DNA of 57,775 nt from Methylobacter sp. (GTDB taxonomy: Bacteria; Pseudomonadota; Gammaproteobacteria; Methylococcales; Methylomonadaceae). Shown here piece after piece: positions 8,495-19,054 of this stretch. Position 1 is the stretch's first letter; every line of letters starts with the position of its first letter. The translations under genes were made by a program, and so were the position numbers. The stretch is taken from assembly GCA_030699385.1 (NCBI GenBank), contig JAUYMY010000032.1, positions 1 to 57,775 on the forward strand, in the 5' to 3' direction. A model generated the notes under the pieces. It was not told the DNA's origin and made no database searches. It saw only the letters and a program-made list of their open reading frames with translations.

Positions 8495-11400
8495 CTATTT
8501 ACCCACGTCGTCGATCAACAGCGCTGGCCTTTCATCTGTTTTCACATGAATGTCGCGTTGCGGAAAAGGAATTTCTATCTTATGCGCACGCAAGGCTTTT
8601 TCAAGGCGAATATGTAAATCATGCGCGACCGGCAAGCGGTTGGACAATTCACTGACAAAAATACGGATAGAAAAATTCAGCGAGCTGTCGCCAAAACCGA
8701 CCATCAATACACTCGGCGCCGGCTCCGCCAGCACCAGCGGCGTTGAGCGCACCGTTTCTTCCATCACTTTATGGGCCAGTTCAAGATCAGAGCCGTAAGC
8801 AATACCGACAGGAATGACTACGCGGGTGACCGCATCGGACAAAGTCCAGTTCACTAACTGACTGGTAATAAAGGTTTTATTGGGCACAATCAGCTCTTTT
8901 TGATCCCAGTCTATCAATGTCGTTGCGCGCATGTGAATACGGCTGACTTTGCCGCTGACATCGCCAATAGTGACGGTATCGCCGACCCGTATCGGGCGCT
9001 CAAACAGCAAAATAATGCCCGACACCATATTGGCAAAAATTTCTTGCAAACCAAAACCCAAGCCAACGCTGAGCGCCGCCACCAGCCACTGTACCTGCGA
9101 CCAGCTGCCGCCAAGTTCGTTGGCAAAGCTGATAAGGCCGATGGTAAATAGCACATATTTAGCCAATTGGTTAACCGCATAACGTCCGCCCGCCTCTATC
9201 GACGAATGTCTGAATACCAGTAATTCCATGACGCCGGAAAAATTTCGTATCGAAACCACCGCCATAAACACATAAAGGCCAGCCAGTAACAGATTGGTCA
9301 AAGTTATCGGCCGGTAAACATCCTGACTATCGACATTAACTAAATGCTGCCAGAGTACAATATGATCCAAAAATGAAAAGGCCGGCAGCATGTCTTTCCA
9401 AATCATCCAAAAACCAAGCACCAGCGTAATGCCGATAAAAACATTCAGTAAGGTTAAGGTTTGTGCATTAATTTTAGGAATATCAATTTGCTGCTCATCG
9501 AGAGGTAATACCGGTTCATCTGAGCCGGCCTGCTGTTTTTCAATTAATGCCGCTTTGCGTTTTTGCCGCGCATTTTTTATCGCCAACTGCCGACTAACCA
9601 ATGTTAACCAGCGAAATACCAGGGCATGAATAATAATACTTAAAAAGATTAGGCGTAGCGTAATCACTAATTGTTGCTGCAATTCGAGCGCACTCAAATA
9701 ATAGCCGGCAACTGCAAAGCCGATAATAACGACAGGAATAAGAATAACGGTCGGATACCACGCATAGCGTAATCTGACCACCCATTCATCCGGATTTTTA
9801 GTGACATAGTCCTGTAATAACGCACCCGTCGGCTTTAATACTTGACTGGCAAATACCGCCATCGCCAGCATAATAATAATCAAGGCCAAACGTCCCAAAC
9901 TATCACTGTGCGCCGAAAACTTGGATGCACCGGTGCAGCTAATAATAAATACCCCAGGCACGACAATAAAACGTATCCAGGCAATATGCTTACGCAATAA
10001 AATTACCGTGCCTTCCCGCCATTGAAAATGTTTGCGGCCAATGCCATCCAACGCAAACAAACGATAAAAAAATCGCAGAAATAATAATGGCAGCGCGGCA
10101 TTATATAAACCCTCGCCAATAGCTTTACTAAACTCGTCAACGTGGACAATACCGGCACTCAACAGCCAGCCCATATATTTAATAATCATGGGTAACGGCA
10201 TGACCAGCATTAAGGTATAAGCCAGCGCCCTTAAGGTGTAATAAAAATTGTCGATATAAATTTTCTCAACATAGCCTGATATTATTTTTAATTGTCGTTT
10301 CGCCCAGTTTCTACACAGATGTAAACCGATAAAACAGAGTATTGCGATAAAATTTATAAATAGATTATGCAATAATACTTTGACCGTATCCTTAATCAAA
10401 GCCACCCAATTAAACGGAGATAATAACCATTTCACCGAATGATATAAATCGGCAATATAACTCATACTCATGGGTTCGGAACTGGGTACCCATAACAAGC
10501 GCTCATCCAAATAAACGGCAAACTTATGCGCTTGAGTCGCCATTTGCTGCCGGGCAAAATCAAAATCACCCAAAGCACGTAAATAGGCGGCATAAGCAAC
10601 CGCCAATTTATTAAGCAATTCCTTCTGGCTATTCAGCAGTATGCGTAATTCTGCCTGTATCATCATGCGTTCATTAAGCGGCAGCGCAGGATCGACCTGT
10701 TCGCTCATTATTTCTTTCAAGCGAGTATCAACATCCACCAAACGTTTTATCTTATCTTCAACCTTAAATTGCTCAAGACTGGTTAATGCCGTTTCATTTT
10801 GAATGGCCTCAGACTGCAAACCAAACTCATCCTGAATCGATAAATTACGTCGCTGCTCGCGTAAAATTTTACCTAACGCCGGACTTAAACCCGCCAGACT
10901 GATTTTTCTTTCCGCGCTTTTAAAGTCGGTTTCGATTTCACTGGATTGGGTTTCGACTTTGGCTTTTTGTTCGCCGTATTGGCCTATTTTGGTCGTAATA
11001 TTCTGCAAGTCTTGGCTGTATTGAATATTTTCCCGAGTGTAGACCTGAATAAGCTGATGCTTGCCGGAAAGCTCTTTTTCCGCCTGACTCAGCGCCTCAT
11101 GCATCTCTTTCGCTTCTTGCTGACGCAGCTCAAAACTCTGGCTTTCTATCGCGGTGACCACAGGCCCCAAGGCATTTTTTTGAATATCCAACAACTGCAG
11201 CCGCGTTTTAAGCAGCTCGACTCTGGCCGGATTGCTGGCGGCTTCAACGTCGAGCATTTTTAGCTCAGCCATACGCGAATCAATCAGTGTTTTCAATTGC
11301 CCCTGTCTGGCTTCAAATTCTAATTTGGCATCCGACTTCACAAAAGGCTCTTCGAGTTTTTTTTGCGCCGCCTCCATATCCAACCGCGCCGACATCATGT

Positions 11401-11926
11401 TTTCGCGAATCAGCTGGGGACGATTACTTTGCAGCGCAAGCTCGGTTTCAAGCTTCTTGACCTGCTCATCTAGCGCACTGATTTTGCCTTTCTCAAGAAT
11501 GAGCCGCTGCTCAAGCTCCTCAATCGGTATCCGGCTAAAATCTTCCAATTTTTGCTTAGACACCCGTAACAGAGTTTGCTCAATTTCTTTTTTTAACTTT
11601 TTACTTTGCTCCGGCGCTTGTTTAAGAGCCGCGTTAAACTGATCTGTTTGCGCTTTAAATTTTTCGACATTAGCAAGATTATCTTCCGTGCCCTGATAAA
11701 GCGACAGCAACTTGGATTTTGTTATGTCATCAATACCTTCCCGACTATTAATCGCCTCGATTTTAGCTTTCAAAGTGTCTTTATTGATGGCAAAACTGGC
11801 GCTATTTTGTCCGGTATCCGACTCGGTATTTTTTGCCCAAGCGCCGGTTGAAATTAAACTAATAATAAACACTAACATCAGCAAAGTACGAGCCTTTGCT
11901 TGAGTAACTAAGGAGATGGTTTTCAT
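8495..11926 (-). CDS. MscK/KefA-like mechanosensitive channel
   Basis: This 1143-aa protein has the architecture of the large MscK (KefA/AefA) channels. A signal peptide (residues 1-31, ending GAWA) is followed by a long coiled-coil periplasmic region (about 35-470), many transmembrane helices (about 500-900) and a C-terminal MscS core. The pore helix and first beta-domain residues are seen in SVGLGFGLQEIFANMVSG and LLFERPIRVGDTVTIGD. Its role is release of solutes, often with potassium, on hypo-osmotic shock. The ATG at 11926 gives a proper signal peptide although its Shine-Dalgarno is weak. It lies upstream of the STAS/RsbW pair on the same strand with 76 bp between; co-transcription is possible. 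Confidence 0.9.
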   Translation of the reverse strand: MKTISLVTQAKARTLLMLVFIISLISTGAWAKNTESDTGQNSASFAINKDTLKAKIEAINSREGIDDITKSKLLSLYQGTEDNLANVEKFKAQTDQFNAALKQAPEQSKKLKKEIEQTLLRVSKQKLEDFSRIPIEELEQRLILEKGKISALDEQVKKLETELALQSNRPQLIRENMMSARLDMEAAQKKLEEPFVKSDAKLEFEARQGQLKTLIDSRMAELKMLDVEAASNPARVELLKTRLQLLDIQKNALGPVVTAIESQSFELRQQEAKEMHEALSQAEKELSGKHQLIQVYTRENIQYSQDLQNITTKIGQYGEQKAKVETQSSEIETDFKSAERKISLAGLSPALGKILREQRRNLSIQDEFGLQSEAIQNETALTSLEQFKVEDKIKRLVDVDTRLKEIMSEQVDPALPLNERMMIQAELRILLNSQKELLNKLAVAYAAYLRALGDFDFARQQMATQAHKFAVYLDERLLWVPSSEPMSMSYIADLYHSVKWLLSPFNWVALIKDTVKVLLHNLFINFIAILCFIGLHLCRNWAKRQLKIISGYVEKIYIDNFYYTLRALAYTLMLVMPLPMIIKYMGWLLSAGIVHVDEFSKAIGEGLYNAALPLLFLRFFYRLFALDGIGRKHFQWREGTVILLRKHIAWIRFIVVPGVFIISCTGASKFSAHSDSLGRLALIIIMLAMAVFASQVLKPTGALLQDYVTKNPDEWVVRLRYAWYPTVILIPVVIIGFAVAGYYLSALELQQQLVITLRLIFLSIIIHALVFRWLTLVSRQLAIKNARQKRKAALIEKQQAGSDEPVLPLDEQQIDIPKINAQTLTLLNVFIGITLVLGFWMIWKDMLPAFSFLDHIVLWQHLVNVDSQDVYRPITLTNLLLAGLYVFMAVVSIRNFSGVMELLVFRHSSIEAGGRYAVNQLAKYVLFTIGLISFANELGGSWSQVQWLVAALSVGLGFGLQEIFANMVSGIILLFERPIRVGDTVTIGDVSGKVSRIHMRATTLIDWDQKELIVPNKTFITSQLVNWTLSDAVTRVVIPVGIAYGSDLELAHKVMEETVRSTPLVLAEPAPSVLMVGFGDSSLNFSIRIFVSELSNRLPVAHDLHIRLEKALRAHKIEIPFPQRDIHVKTDERPALLIDDVGK

Positions 11927-11971
11927 AGAGTATGATGGGTACAGCTTACAACGAGGAAAAGGATTTATAGT

Positions 11972-12019
11972 TGATAAAGGCGAAAAGCGATGTTTCGTTA
12001 TTCGCCCTTCGCCTTTTTT
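11972..12019 (-). terminator. Probable hairpin terminator between antiporter and mscK-like genes
   Basis: The inverted arms AAAGGCGAA and TTCGCCTTT (11975-12018) enclose a roughly 28-nt loop, with a T-run on the plus strand and an A-run on the minus strand. Both flanking genes read on the minus strand, so it most likely terminates the antiporter transcript. A similar GGCGAAAG hairpin lies at 47871-47921. Confidence 0.4.
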
Positions 12020-12042
12020 AGATGTGTTTAATTAATGCGCCA

Positions 12043-14121
12043 TTACACCTGCAATTCTTTCTTCAGCAAAATATACAGCTTAGTCGTAACGATTTCATTT
12101 TTATACAGTTCCAACAGCGTATCATTCTGTACATCATGCAATAGATTTTTCGCCGCTTGCTGATTTAAATGATCCAACAAAGCCTGATTAGAAATAATTT
12201 CTTTTTTCATGTGCAATTCAGTTTTTGCCAACAAATTTTGATAAACCGCATAAATATTTTTTATCGCCTGCTTATCACTAAAAATCTCAATTAAATGCGA
12301 GTTTTCCAGCTCGGTCAATTCATGAATCACTTTACTGATCAGTTTATATTGGGCTCGATAATACAAATAGACTTCTTCTAAATTAACCGGTTTAGGCGGC
12401 AAAGAAAACAGCTTACGCAGCATATTAATCAGGCGAATATGCAAAGGCTCAGTAAAATATTCCTCCGGGGCAAATTGCTGTTGTTTTTCCTGTTTAACCC
12501 GCGCGATTTGCATCTCCAGAGTATTAAGAATCTTTTTATAGCCTGCCTCGTTAATTTCACCGCGCCGGAATATTTCTTTTAACTCAGTTTTTTCAAGGCT
12601 CAAGGCAAACAAGCTGAGCATGTCTTCAATAACCCGTTCGGAATCGGTAATTTTCGCTTCGGATTCACTGCATTGCTGATTGAATAGACCGCGATAATAA
12701 TCCGATAAATCCTGATACTGATCAGCACTGATTTGTTTATGTTTAACTAGCTCATCTAATTTATTGAGTATGTCATGGTAAACAAGCACCTTACTCTTGC
12801 AATAACCCAGCTCTTCTTGATCGGATAGCGCATCAATTTTTAATTTGCGAATAATAAAGCCAATCGTGGTGGCCTTAATTAACAGCGTAAAATAAATACA
12901 GCCGATAGTGAGCGCGGTAATAAAGTCTTTAATCGAATAACTGGCCGTCCAGTCTGGCAAGGTCATGTCGTCTGGAATTAACAATACCATCACAATAGCC
13001 AAAGCCCCGCGCAAACTGCCCCAGGATAATAACTGCTGCCAGTTTTTCGGAATTTCTTCTTCCAGCTTAAAGGTATTAATAATAGAAACAGAGGCATAAA
13101 CGGATAATGCACGGCCAACCGCAACCACCAAGATGATGGCTAGGATTGGCATAATAGCCACGGTCAATTCGATAGACAAATGAGCAAACATTAAACCCAT
13201 CAAAATAAAGACCAGTGAGTTTGCTACGAAAGCAAAATAACTCCAGAATTTTTCCATGTATTCTTCAACGCCGTGGGACATTTTAAAACGCCCGTAATTA
13301 CCCATGACCATAGAGGAAATGAGTGTTGAGATAATGGAAGATAAATGAATGTGATGACCTAAAACAACTAAATGCTCTGAAATTAACTCGGTAAGTATGA
13401 AGGTAAAATGCGCCACCAATAAAGTTAATGTAATTTCCAGATGCTCATTACCTTTAACAAATTGAATGAGTTTTGAAAACATAAAACCCATCAATAAACC
13501 AAAAACAATACCGCCCAATAGCGCGCTAATAAATGAAAATATACCTTCAATAAGGGTTGGATAACCGGTGTAACCATGAATAAATATATCCAGAAACACC
13601 ATAAATAAGGCAAATGACGTTGCATCATTAAATAATGATTCGCCTTCAAATATTAAAGTTAAACGATGTGGCGCGCCATATTCTTTAAATAAGGACAATA
13701 CGGCGACCGGATCGGTTGAAGAAATAATGGCGCCAAATAATAAAGTAACCAATAACGGGACGGCCAAGCCCATTAACTGAAAAGCCCATTGTCCGACAAA
13801 ACCAATAAAAACAACGGATATTAACAAGCCCAGAACAGCCAGTGTACCCATGGAATACTTGTTCTTTTTCACATCGCGAAAGTTCATGTTATAAGCTGAT
13901 TCAAAAATAAGAATAGGCAGAAACACAAAAAACAGCGATTCAGGCGTTAGCTGAAAACTACCGATAAAAGATAGCGTTTCGACTTGCGATAGCGGAACCA
14001 GTAATGACCCGACAATGACTAATAACACCGTGTAAGGCAGACGGACTTTGGCCGCTAACAAGTTAACCCCTAATGCAATAAACATTAAGGTAAAAATAGA
14101 TAAAAATACATCAAGATTCAT
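12043..14121 (-). CDS. CPA1-family Na+/H+ (cation/proton) antiporter
   Basis: This 692-aa protein has about twelve N-terminal membrane segments (1-410) of the NhaP/SOD22 (CPA1) family. The functional Asn-Asp pair is in GESLFNDATSFALF (about 161-174) and SSTDPVAVLSLF lies just before it. A long hydrophilic helical C-terminal tail (about 415-692) resembles the regulatory tails of NhaP2- and SOS1-like proteins. It exchanges Na+ or K+ for protons at the inner membrane. The start at 14121 has a GTGAGGCATAA Shine-Dalgarno. With the neighbouring MscK-like channel it suggests an osmotic or ion-homeostasis neighbourhood. Substrate ion is not predictable. Confidence 0.88.
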   Translation of the reverse strand: MNLDVFLSIFTLMFIALGVNLLAAKVRLPYTVLLVIVGSLLVPLSQVETLSFIGSFQLTPESLFFVFLPILIFESAYNMNFRDVKKNKYSMGTLAVLGLLISVVFIGFVGQWAFQLMGLAVPLLVTLLFGAIISSTDPVAVLSLFKEYGAPHRLTLIFEGESLFNDATSFALFMVFLDIFIHGYTGYPTLIEGIFSFISALLGGIVFGLLMGFMFSKLIQFVKGNEHLEITLTLLVAHFTFILTELISEHLVVLGHHIHLSSIISTLISSMVMGNYGRFKMSHGVEEYMEKFWSYFAFVANSLVFILMGLMFAHLSIELTVAIMPILAIILVVAVGRALSVYASVSIINTFKLEEEIPKNWQQLLSWGSLRGALAIVMVLLIPDDMTLPDWTASYSIKDFITALTIGCIYFTLLIKATTIGFIIRKLKIDALSDQEELGYCKSKVLVYHDILNKLDELVKHKQISADQYQDLSDYYRGLFNQQCSESEAKITDSERVIEDMLSLFALSLEKTELKEIFRRGEINEAGYKKILNTLEMQIARVKQEKQQQFAPEEYFTEPLHIRLINMLRKLFSLPPKPVNLEEVYLYYRAQYKLISKVIHELTELENSHLIEIFSDKQAIKNIYAVYQNLLAKTELHMKKEIISNQALLDHLNQQAAKNLLHDVQNDTLLELYKNEIVTTKLYILLKKELQV

Positions 14122-14244
14122 TTATGCCTCACGAAAATGGACTCAGTCAGTAATGGAAAGTTACCGTTTAATTTAACCGGTGTATTGTATAGAAACGGTG
14201 CGGTTATGCCTATTGGGCCGCCCTTATCCCGCTAAAATAACGCC

Positions 14245-15645
14245 TTAAATAATAATCTTTTCGCCGACGCAGGGAATATGCGCCTCCCAGCCGGTGCGTT
14301 TAAAACAGGTCTGCAACGATAAAGTTGCCGCTTTCTCGCCATGCACCAGATAAAGACGCGGGTTGGGCGCTTTAAAATGGTGCGCCCATTGCAATAACTG
14401 GCTTTGGTCGGCATGGGCACTTAACGCGCCCAAGGTATGCACTTTAGCCGCGACATTGACTTCAGCACCCAAAATTTTCAGGCGCGATTTTTTACCGTCA
14501 ACAATAGCCCGGCCTAATGTGCCTTCGGCCTGGAAGCCGGCAATGATGATGTGCGCATTGTGCCGCCATAAGTTGTATTTAAGATGATGGCGGATGCGGC
14601 CGCCGGTACACATGCCGCTACCGGCAATAATAATGGCGCCGCCGGTAATGCGGTTGACCGCCATCGACTCTTCGGCGGTCTTGGAATAAATCAGCCCCGT
14701 CAACCAGGCTTGCCAGCCGCCGGGTGCGACTTTGGTAAATTCAGGGTCATCGATATTGAATAAATGGACATTTTCAGCGTAAATATTACTGGCGCTAATC
14801 GCCATCGGGCTGTCCAAATAAATCTGTTGCTGCGGCACGCCGCCCTGACGTTGCAACTTGCCCAGCCAATAAATCAAATCCTGGGTTCGGCCTACGGCAA
14901 AAGCCGGAATAATGACATTGCCGCCGGTATTGGCGGCTTCTGTTAAGGCTTCGCGTAATTCCTGCAGGGTATTTTCCAGCGGCTTATGGTCGCGGTCGCC
15001 GTAAGTGGATTCCAGCAGCAACACATCGGCTTCGGTTAACACGCTTGGATCGCGTAATAACGGCGAATGCGCGTTGCCCAAATCGCCGGAAAAAACCAGC
15101 GTTTTGGTTTTATCATTATCCTGAATACGTAAACGCACGATAGATGAGCCGAGTATATGACCGGCCTCATGGAAAGAAACGCTCAATCCCGGAAATAGCG
15201 GGGTTTCCACTCCGTAAGCTACGGGTTTTCGTAGCGTCAATAAGGCTTCGACATCGGCGACGCTGTACAAGGGTTCAAGCAATGATTTCCCGGCGCGCTC
15301 GCGGCGCTTGTTTTCCCATTCGGTATCGCGTAATTGCAAATGCGCGGCATCCATCAGCATCAATTCAAGCAAGGGAAAGCTGGCTTCGGTCAAAAATACC
15401 GCGCCCTTAAAGCCGTCTTTAAGCAATTTGGGCAAGCGTCCACAATGGTCAAGATGGGAGTGCGACAAGACCACGGCATCAATGCCGGCGGGATCAAACG
15501 GAAATGCGGCGGCATTTTGTTTTTCTGTTTCTTTTGAGCCCTGAAACAATCCGCAATCGAGCAATATGCGCTTAGAGCCGGTTTCGAGTAAATAACAAGA
15601 ACCGGTGACTTGGCCGGTGGCACCTAAAAAAGTAAGACTTGTCAT
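14245..15645 (-). CDS. Metallo-beta-lactamase / beta-CASP RNA nuclease
   Basis: This 466-aa protein of the CPSF-73-like bacterial group (compare TTHA0252) starts at the ATG at 15645 with an AAAGG Shine-Dalgarno. The frame continues upstream to 15840, but that part is translated dispersed repeat and was left out. The metal-binding motif SHSHLDH (about 58-64), the later GHILGSS and FSGDLG motifs, and the beta-CASP and C-terminal motifs (SGMCTGGRIRHHL, SAHADQ, LVHGE) are all present. It is likely a zinc-dependent endo- or exoribonuclease. It is monocistronic and followed by the antiporter gene 123 bp downstream. Confidence 0.92.
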   Translation of the reverse strand: MTSLTFLGATGQVTGSCYLLETGSKRILLDCGLFQGSKETEKQNAAAFPFDPAGIDAVVLSHSHLDHCGRLPKLLKDGFKGAVFLTEASFPLLELMLMDAAHLQLRDTEWENKRRERAGKSLLEPLYSVADVEALLTLRKPVAYGVETPLFPGLSVSFHEAGHILGSSIVRLRIQDNDKTKTLVFSGDLGNAHSPLLRDPSVLTEADVLLLESTYGDRDHKPLENTLQELREALTEAANTGGNVIIPAFAVGRTQDLIYWLGKLQRQGGVPQQQIYLDSPMAISASNIYAENVHLFNIDDPEFTKVAPGGWQAWLTGLIYSKTAEESMAVNRITGGAIIIAGSGMCTGGRIRHHLKYNLWRHNAHIIIAGFQAEGTLGRAIVDGKKSRLKILGAEVNVAAKVHTLGALSAHADQSQLLQWAHHFKAPNPRLYLVHGEKAATLSLQTCFKRTGWEAHIPCVGEKIII

Positions 15646-15695
15646 GATATTACCTTTAGTAATGTGAGATTGAATGTTAGGGGTAAAACAGATAT

Positions 15696-15808
15696 TCACC
15701 ACGAAGAGCACGAAAAGCCAAAAGCAGGTATCTCCAGGCGACACAAAAACAATAAAAGCTATTGTTTTTAATGATTTTTTCGTGGATTTCGTGACTTTCG
15801 TGGACTCT
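15696..15808. repeat. CACGAA-type dispersed palindromic repeat
   Basis: CACCACGAAGAGCACGAAAAG at the left pairs with CGTGGATTTCGTGACTTTCGTGGA at the right. The block belongs to the same CACGAAA heptamer family seen at 25896, 27469, 28579 and 37706. It lies just upstream of the beta-CASP nuclease gene and creates a false N-terminal extension of that frame. Confidence 0.65.
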
Positions 15809-16095
15809 GTTTTTCTACAGCTTTCGATTATCAGGGACATTTTTTCTTAGAAATCGCCTCAGCAAGTCATCGTCAAAATCTTCCTCCAATAACAGAGTTG
15901 ATGTTAAAATCGCGACACCATCGTGCCATACCATAAAAAGGCTTAAATATAGAACACGGATCAATCAATTCTGCATTGTTCGCATTCTATTTCTCCCGGC
16001 TGCCAAGTTCTGATCAAGTGACCTAATTTTAAACAGGGTTATCGTAACTCAACGGCAAAACTTAATATCACGAATTTTTTCAGAGAAGAAATAAA

Positions 16096-17838
16096 TTGAA
16101 AGAAAACATACGACACACAACTTTCCGCTTGCTGCTATTTCCTTTTTTGGGCCTACTGCTGACGCTACCGCCGCCCTCGCTTGCCGAAGACATCATCAGC
16201 CAAGAACCCGGCATTGTCCAAGACATTAGCGCTATTATTACGGCGCAACAACATCCTTATCTGATGCAGCCCAGCTTTACCAACCGCACCGAAGACCTTA
16301 AGGCGTTGTATGCGACTTCAAAACACCACTTGCTGTGGCTGGGCAACGCGCATGCAGAAAAAAACATCAGCGCCGCACTGACCCTGTTAAGAAACGCGAC
16401 GGCACACGGTTTAAATCCTCAGCATTACGACACCGATATTCTGCATAAAAAACAGTATGTCGCTTTAATGCTAAAGCCGGACTCGTACCGGGAAATGGCA
16501 CTATACGATACCGCGCTTAGTATCTCTTTATTGCGTTTTTTGCATGACTTGCATTATGGCCGGGTCAATCCGCAAGGCATCAATTTCAACTTAAAATTAA
16601 GGGAAAGAAAGCTGGTTGATCTGCCGGTACTGATTAACAACAGCTTGGCGCAAAACACCCTGGCGCAATTGCCGCTCGCGGTTGAACCTGCCTTACAACA
16701 ATATCAAAAATTAAAGTCGGCACTGACCCGTTATCGCGCGCTTGCCGAGACCACGCCGTCGCTTAAACTGAACATTAAACAAACCTTGCGTCCCGGCGAA
16801 AGCCATCCGCAAATTGGCGAGCTGCACCGGTTTTTAATGGCCGTGGGCGATTTACATGAAGCCGCCCCCGCTAGCTCATCACTATACACCGGCGCACTGG
16901 TTAGCGGCGTCAAAAACTTCCAAAAACGTCATGGCCTGAATGCCGACGGCCATATCGGAACCACCACCGTCGCCGCACTCAACACACCATTAAGCGAACG
17001 TGTCACCCAAATCGAACTGGCCATGGAAAGGCTGCGCTGGCTACCCGAACTTAATATTGGCACCTCTATTGTTGTCAATATCCCCGCCTTTCAATTATGG
17101 GCCTTCGATGCGATTGATCAAAAAGATAGCGATATACTCAATATGCGCGTTGTTGTCGGCAAAGCGCTAAAAACCCAAACGCCTGTATTAATGGCAGAAA
17201 TGCATTTTATCGATTTCATGCCGTATTGGAATGTGCCTCACAGCATCATAAAAAATGAAATTTTGCCTAAGCTGGCTCAAAACCCCGGCTATCTTGATCA
17301 ACAAAATATGGAACTGGTGTCCGTTTTTCGTGATGGCGAAAAGCCCACCGCGCTTAACCAAAACGCCATGAACCTGCTAAAACAAGGCAAGTTAAGAGTC
17401 CGGCAGCGTCCCGGCAACAAGAATGCGCTGGGCCGGGTAAAATTCATTTTCCCGAACAAGGATGATGTGTATTTGCATGATACGCCGTCCAATACCCTGT
17501 TTAGCCGCTCACGGCGCGACTTCAGTCACGGCTGTGTGCGTGTTGCCGACCCACAGAAACTGGCTGAATTTGTATTGAAAAATGAGGGAAGCTGGGACGC
17601 AAACTCTATACAGGCTGCGATGAACACGCCCAAATCACGGCGCGTGATACTGAAAAAACCGATACCGGTATTATTCTTCTATACCACCGCTTTTTTCGAT
17701 CAATATGATAGTTTACAGTTTTACCCTGATATTTACGGGCATGATGGGGTATTACTAGGCGCGTTAAGCAAACCGGACGACTTGTCTGATCAAGCGCTTT
17801 TTACTAATACTGTAGTAGAAGAGCCGCAAGCGCTTTAG
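16096..17838 (+). CDS. L,D-transpeptidase (YcbB/LdtD type)
   Basis: This 580-aa periplasmic enzyme forms 3-3 crosslinks in peptidoglycan. The TTG at 16096 follows AGAGAAGAAATAAA and gives a clean signal peptide (residues 1-30, cleavage after SLAE or nearby); no later ATG preserves it. A scaffold domain (about 60-230) is followed by a peptidoglycan-binding domain (about 235-300; FQKRHGLNADGHIGTTTVAAL) and the YkuD catalytic domain (about 325-510). The catalytic motif SHGCVRVADP contains the nucleophilic cysteine near residue 480. The order matches E. coli LdtD. Flanking genes do not suggest an operon. Confidence 0.92.
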   Translation: MKENIRHTTFRLLLFPFLGLLLTLPPPSLAEDIISQEPGIVQDISAIITAQQHPYLMQPSFTNRTEDLKALYATSKHHLLWLGNAHAEKNISAALTLLRNATAHGLNPQHYDTDILHKKQYVALMLKPDSYREMALYDTALSISLLRFLHDLHYGRVNPQGINFNLKLRERKLVDLPVLINNSLAQNTLAQLPLAVEPALQQYQKLKSALTRYRALAETTPSLKLNIKQTLRPGESHPQIGELHRFLMAVGDLHEAAPASSSLYTGALVSGVKNFQKRHGLNADGHIGTTTVAALNTPLSERVTQIELAMERLRWLPELNIGTSIVVNIPAFQLWAFDAIDQKDSDILNMRVVVGKALKTQTPVLMAEMHFIDFMPYWNVPHSIIKNEILPKLAQNPGYLDQQNMELVSVFRDGEKPTALNQNAMNLLKQGKLRVRQRPGNKNALGRVKFIFPNKDDVYLHDTPSNTLFSRSRRDFSHGCVRVADPQKLAEFVLKNEGSWDANSIQAAMNTPKSRRVILKKPIPVLFFYTTAFFDQYDSLQFYPDIYGHDGVLLGALSKPDDLSDQALFTNTVVEEPQAL

Positions 17839-17841
17839 GAT

Positions 17842-18062
17842 TATTAATTCACCACGAAGGGCAGAATCCTTCGTGGCGATCATCTTTTGACCCTAGTAAC
17901 TGCTCAGCGGTTGTTGAGCACGGATGGCACGGATACCCTCTGGGGCACAAGTAAAACGGATAATCACTGATTAAAAGCACGCTCTATTTTAAAAAATCCG
18001 TGTAAACCCGTCTGATCTGTGCTTTCCGTGTTCTATTCTTTTTCACTGAGTAGTTATTCATC
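17842..18062. repeat. Dispersed repeat block (ACACGGATGGCACGG type)
   Basis: This intergenic block contains TAACTGCTCAGCG, GAGCACGGATGGCACGGAT and an ACGGATAATC...GATTAAAAGC segment. All of these recur in the same order at 21582-21652, and there is a partial copy near 15950. ATCCGTG and CCGTGTTCTATTC at the right end are complementary to the left part, so the block can fold into an imperfect hairpin. No gene is evident. Confidence 0.5.
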
Positions 18063-18089
18063 AGGCCACACGATGCTTCCGGACGAACC

Positions 18090-18935
18090 CTACTTCTCCA
18101 AACCGATAAAATCCCAAACCTTGTGCGAAAAAGTAGCTTCTTTGTGTTCGGCGACAGGCGGGCCATTGGGGTAATTTAGCTCATAAACACTGGCTGTGTC
18201 TTTCGCCAAATCGGTCATGCCAAGTTCGGTGTAGGCTTCCTGCATGATTTGCAGGGCATAAGGAACGGCCGGGGTGCGCTGGTATTTTTCAACAACGCCG
18301 GATGCCCGATTGACGGCGGCAATATAGGCTTTACGCTTTATGTAAAAACGCGCGACATGAACTTCATGCATCGCCAGATTATTGTTCAGCGCAATCATGC
18401 GTTGCCGCGCATCGGGCACATATTTGCTGGCCGGGAAACGGCGAATCAGTTCGGCAAAATTTTCGTAAGCGGTGCGCGCATCGCCGGGGTCGCGTTGCGA
18501 GGTGTCGGTAGGCAAAAAGCGGTCGATAAAACCGATGCCGCGATTGTAATTGACCAAACCTTTCAAATAATAAGCATAATCGACGCTGGAATTGCGCGGA
18601 TTGGTTTTAATAAAACGGTCGGCAGCAGCGACGGCGGATTCGGGATCGTCGTTTTTGTAATACGCATAAGCTACATCCAGCTGCGTTTGCGCCGAATCCT
18701 CACCAAAAGGATAACGCGACTCCAACGCTTCGTAGAGTTTGATGGCTTTATCATAGTTGCCGCTATCGACGGCCGCCTTGGCCTGGGCGCGGAACTGTTC
18801 CGCATTCCAGGTGGCATATTCATCTTCCTCAGAGGAATCAGAATCACTGCCCATCAGGCTTTGCAGCGTTCCGCAGCCTTGCAGGGACAGGCTTAAACAG
18901 AAGATAAATAAAAATTTAATTAAAATTAATCGCAT
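18090..18935 (-). CDS. bamD: BamD, outer-membrane assembly lipoprotein
   Basis: This 281-aa lipoprotein is part of the BAM complex, which folds beta-barrel proteins into the outer membrane. The ATG at 18935 gives a lipoprotein signal with the lipobox LQGC; the frame runs on to 19031 but that extension is not plausible. TPR-like repeats follow (for example NYDKAIKLYEALESRYPFGEDSAQTQLDVA, split here as consecutive helices), typical of BamD/ComL. It is divergent from rluD with about 120 bp between starts, the common gammaproteobacterial arrangement, so promoters for both genes should lie in 18936-19054. Confidence 0.93.
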   Translation of the reverse strand: MRLILIKFLFIFCLSLSLQGCGTLQSLMGSDSDSSEEDEYATWNAEQFRAQAKAAVDSGNYDKAIKLYEALESRYPFGEDSAQTQLDVAYAYYKNDDPESAVAAADRFIKTNPRNSSVDYAYYLKGLVNYNRGIGFIDRFLPTDTSQRDPGDARTAYENFAELIRRFPASKYVPDARQRMIALNNNLAMHEVHVARFYIKRKAYIAAVNRASGVVEKYQRTPAVPYALQIMQEAYTELGMTDLAKDTASVYELNYPNGPPVAEHKEATFSHKVWDFIGLEK

Positions 18936-19054
18936 AGTGCTAACGACACGTTGTAATATTGTGGGTTTTCTCGCTGGATTTAACTGCGATACTTGAGGTG
19001 ACTTGAGTGACCGGCGAGTATAACTTAACAATGGGTTAATCAGAAGAACTTGTT

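Noticed and set aside
15646..15840. N-terminal extension of the beta-CASP nuclease frame
   Set aside because: The extension is translated dispersed repeat; the ATG at 15645 has a Shine-Dalgarno and matches family N-termini.
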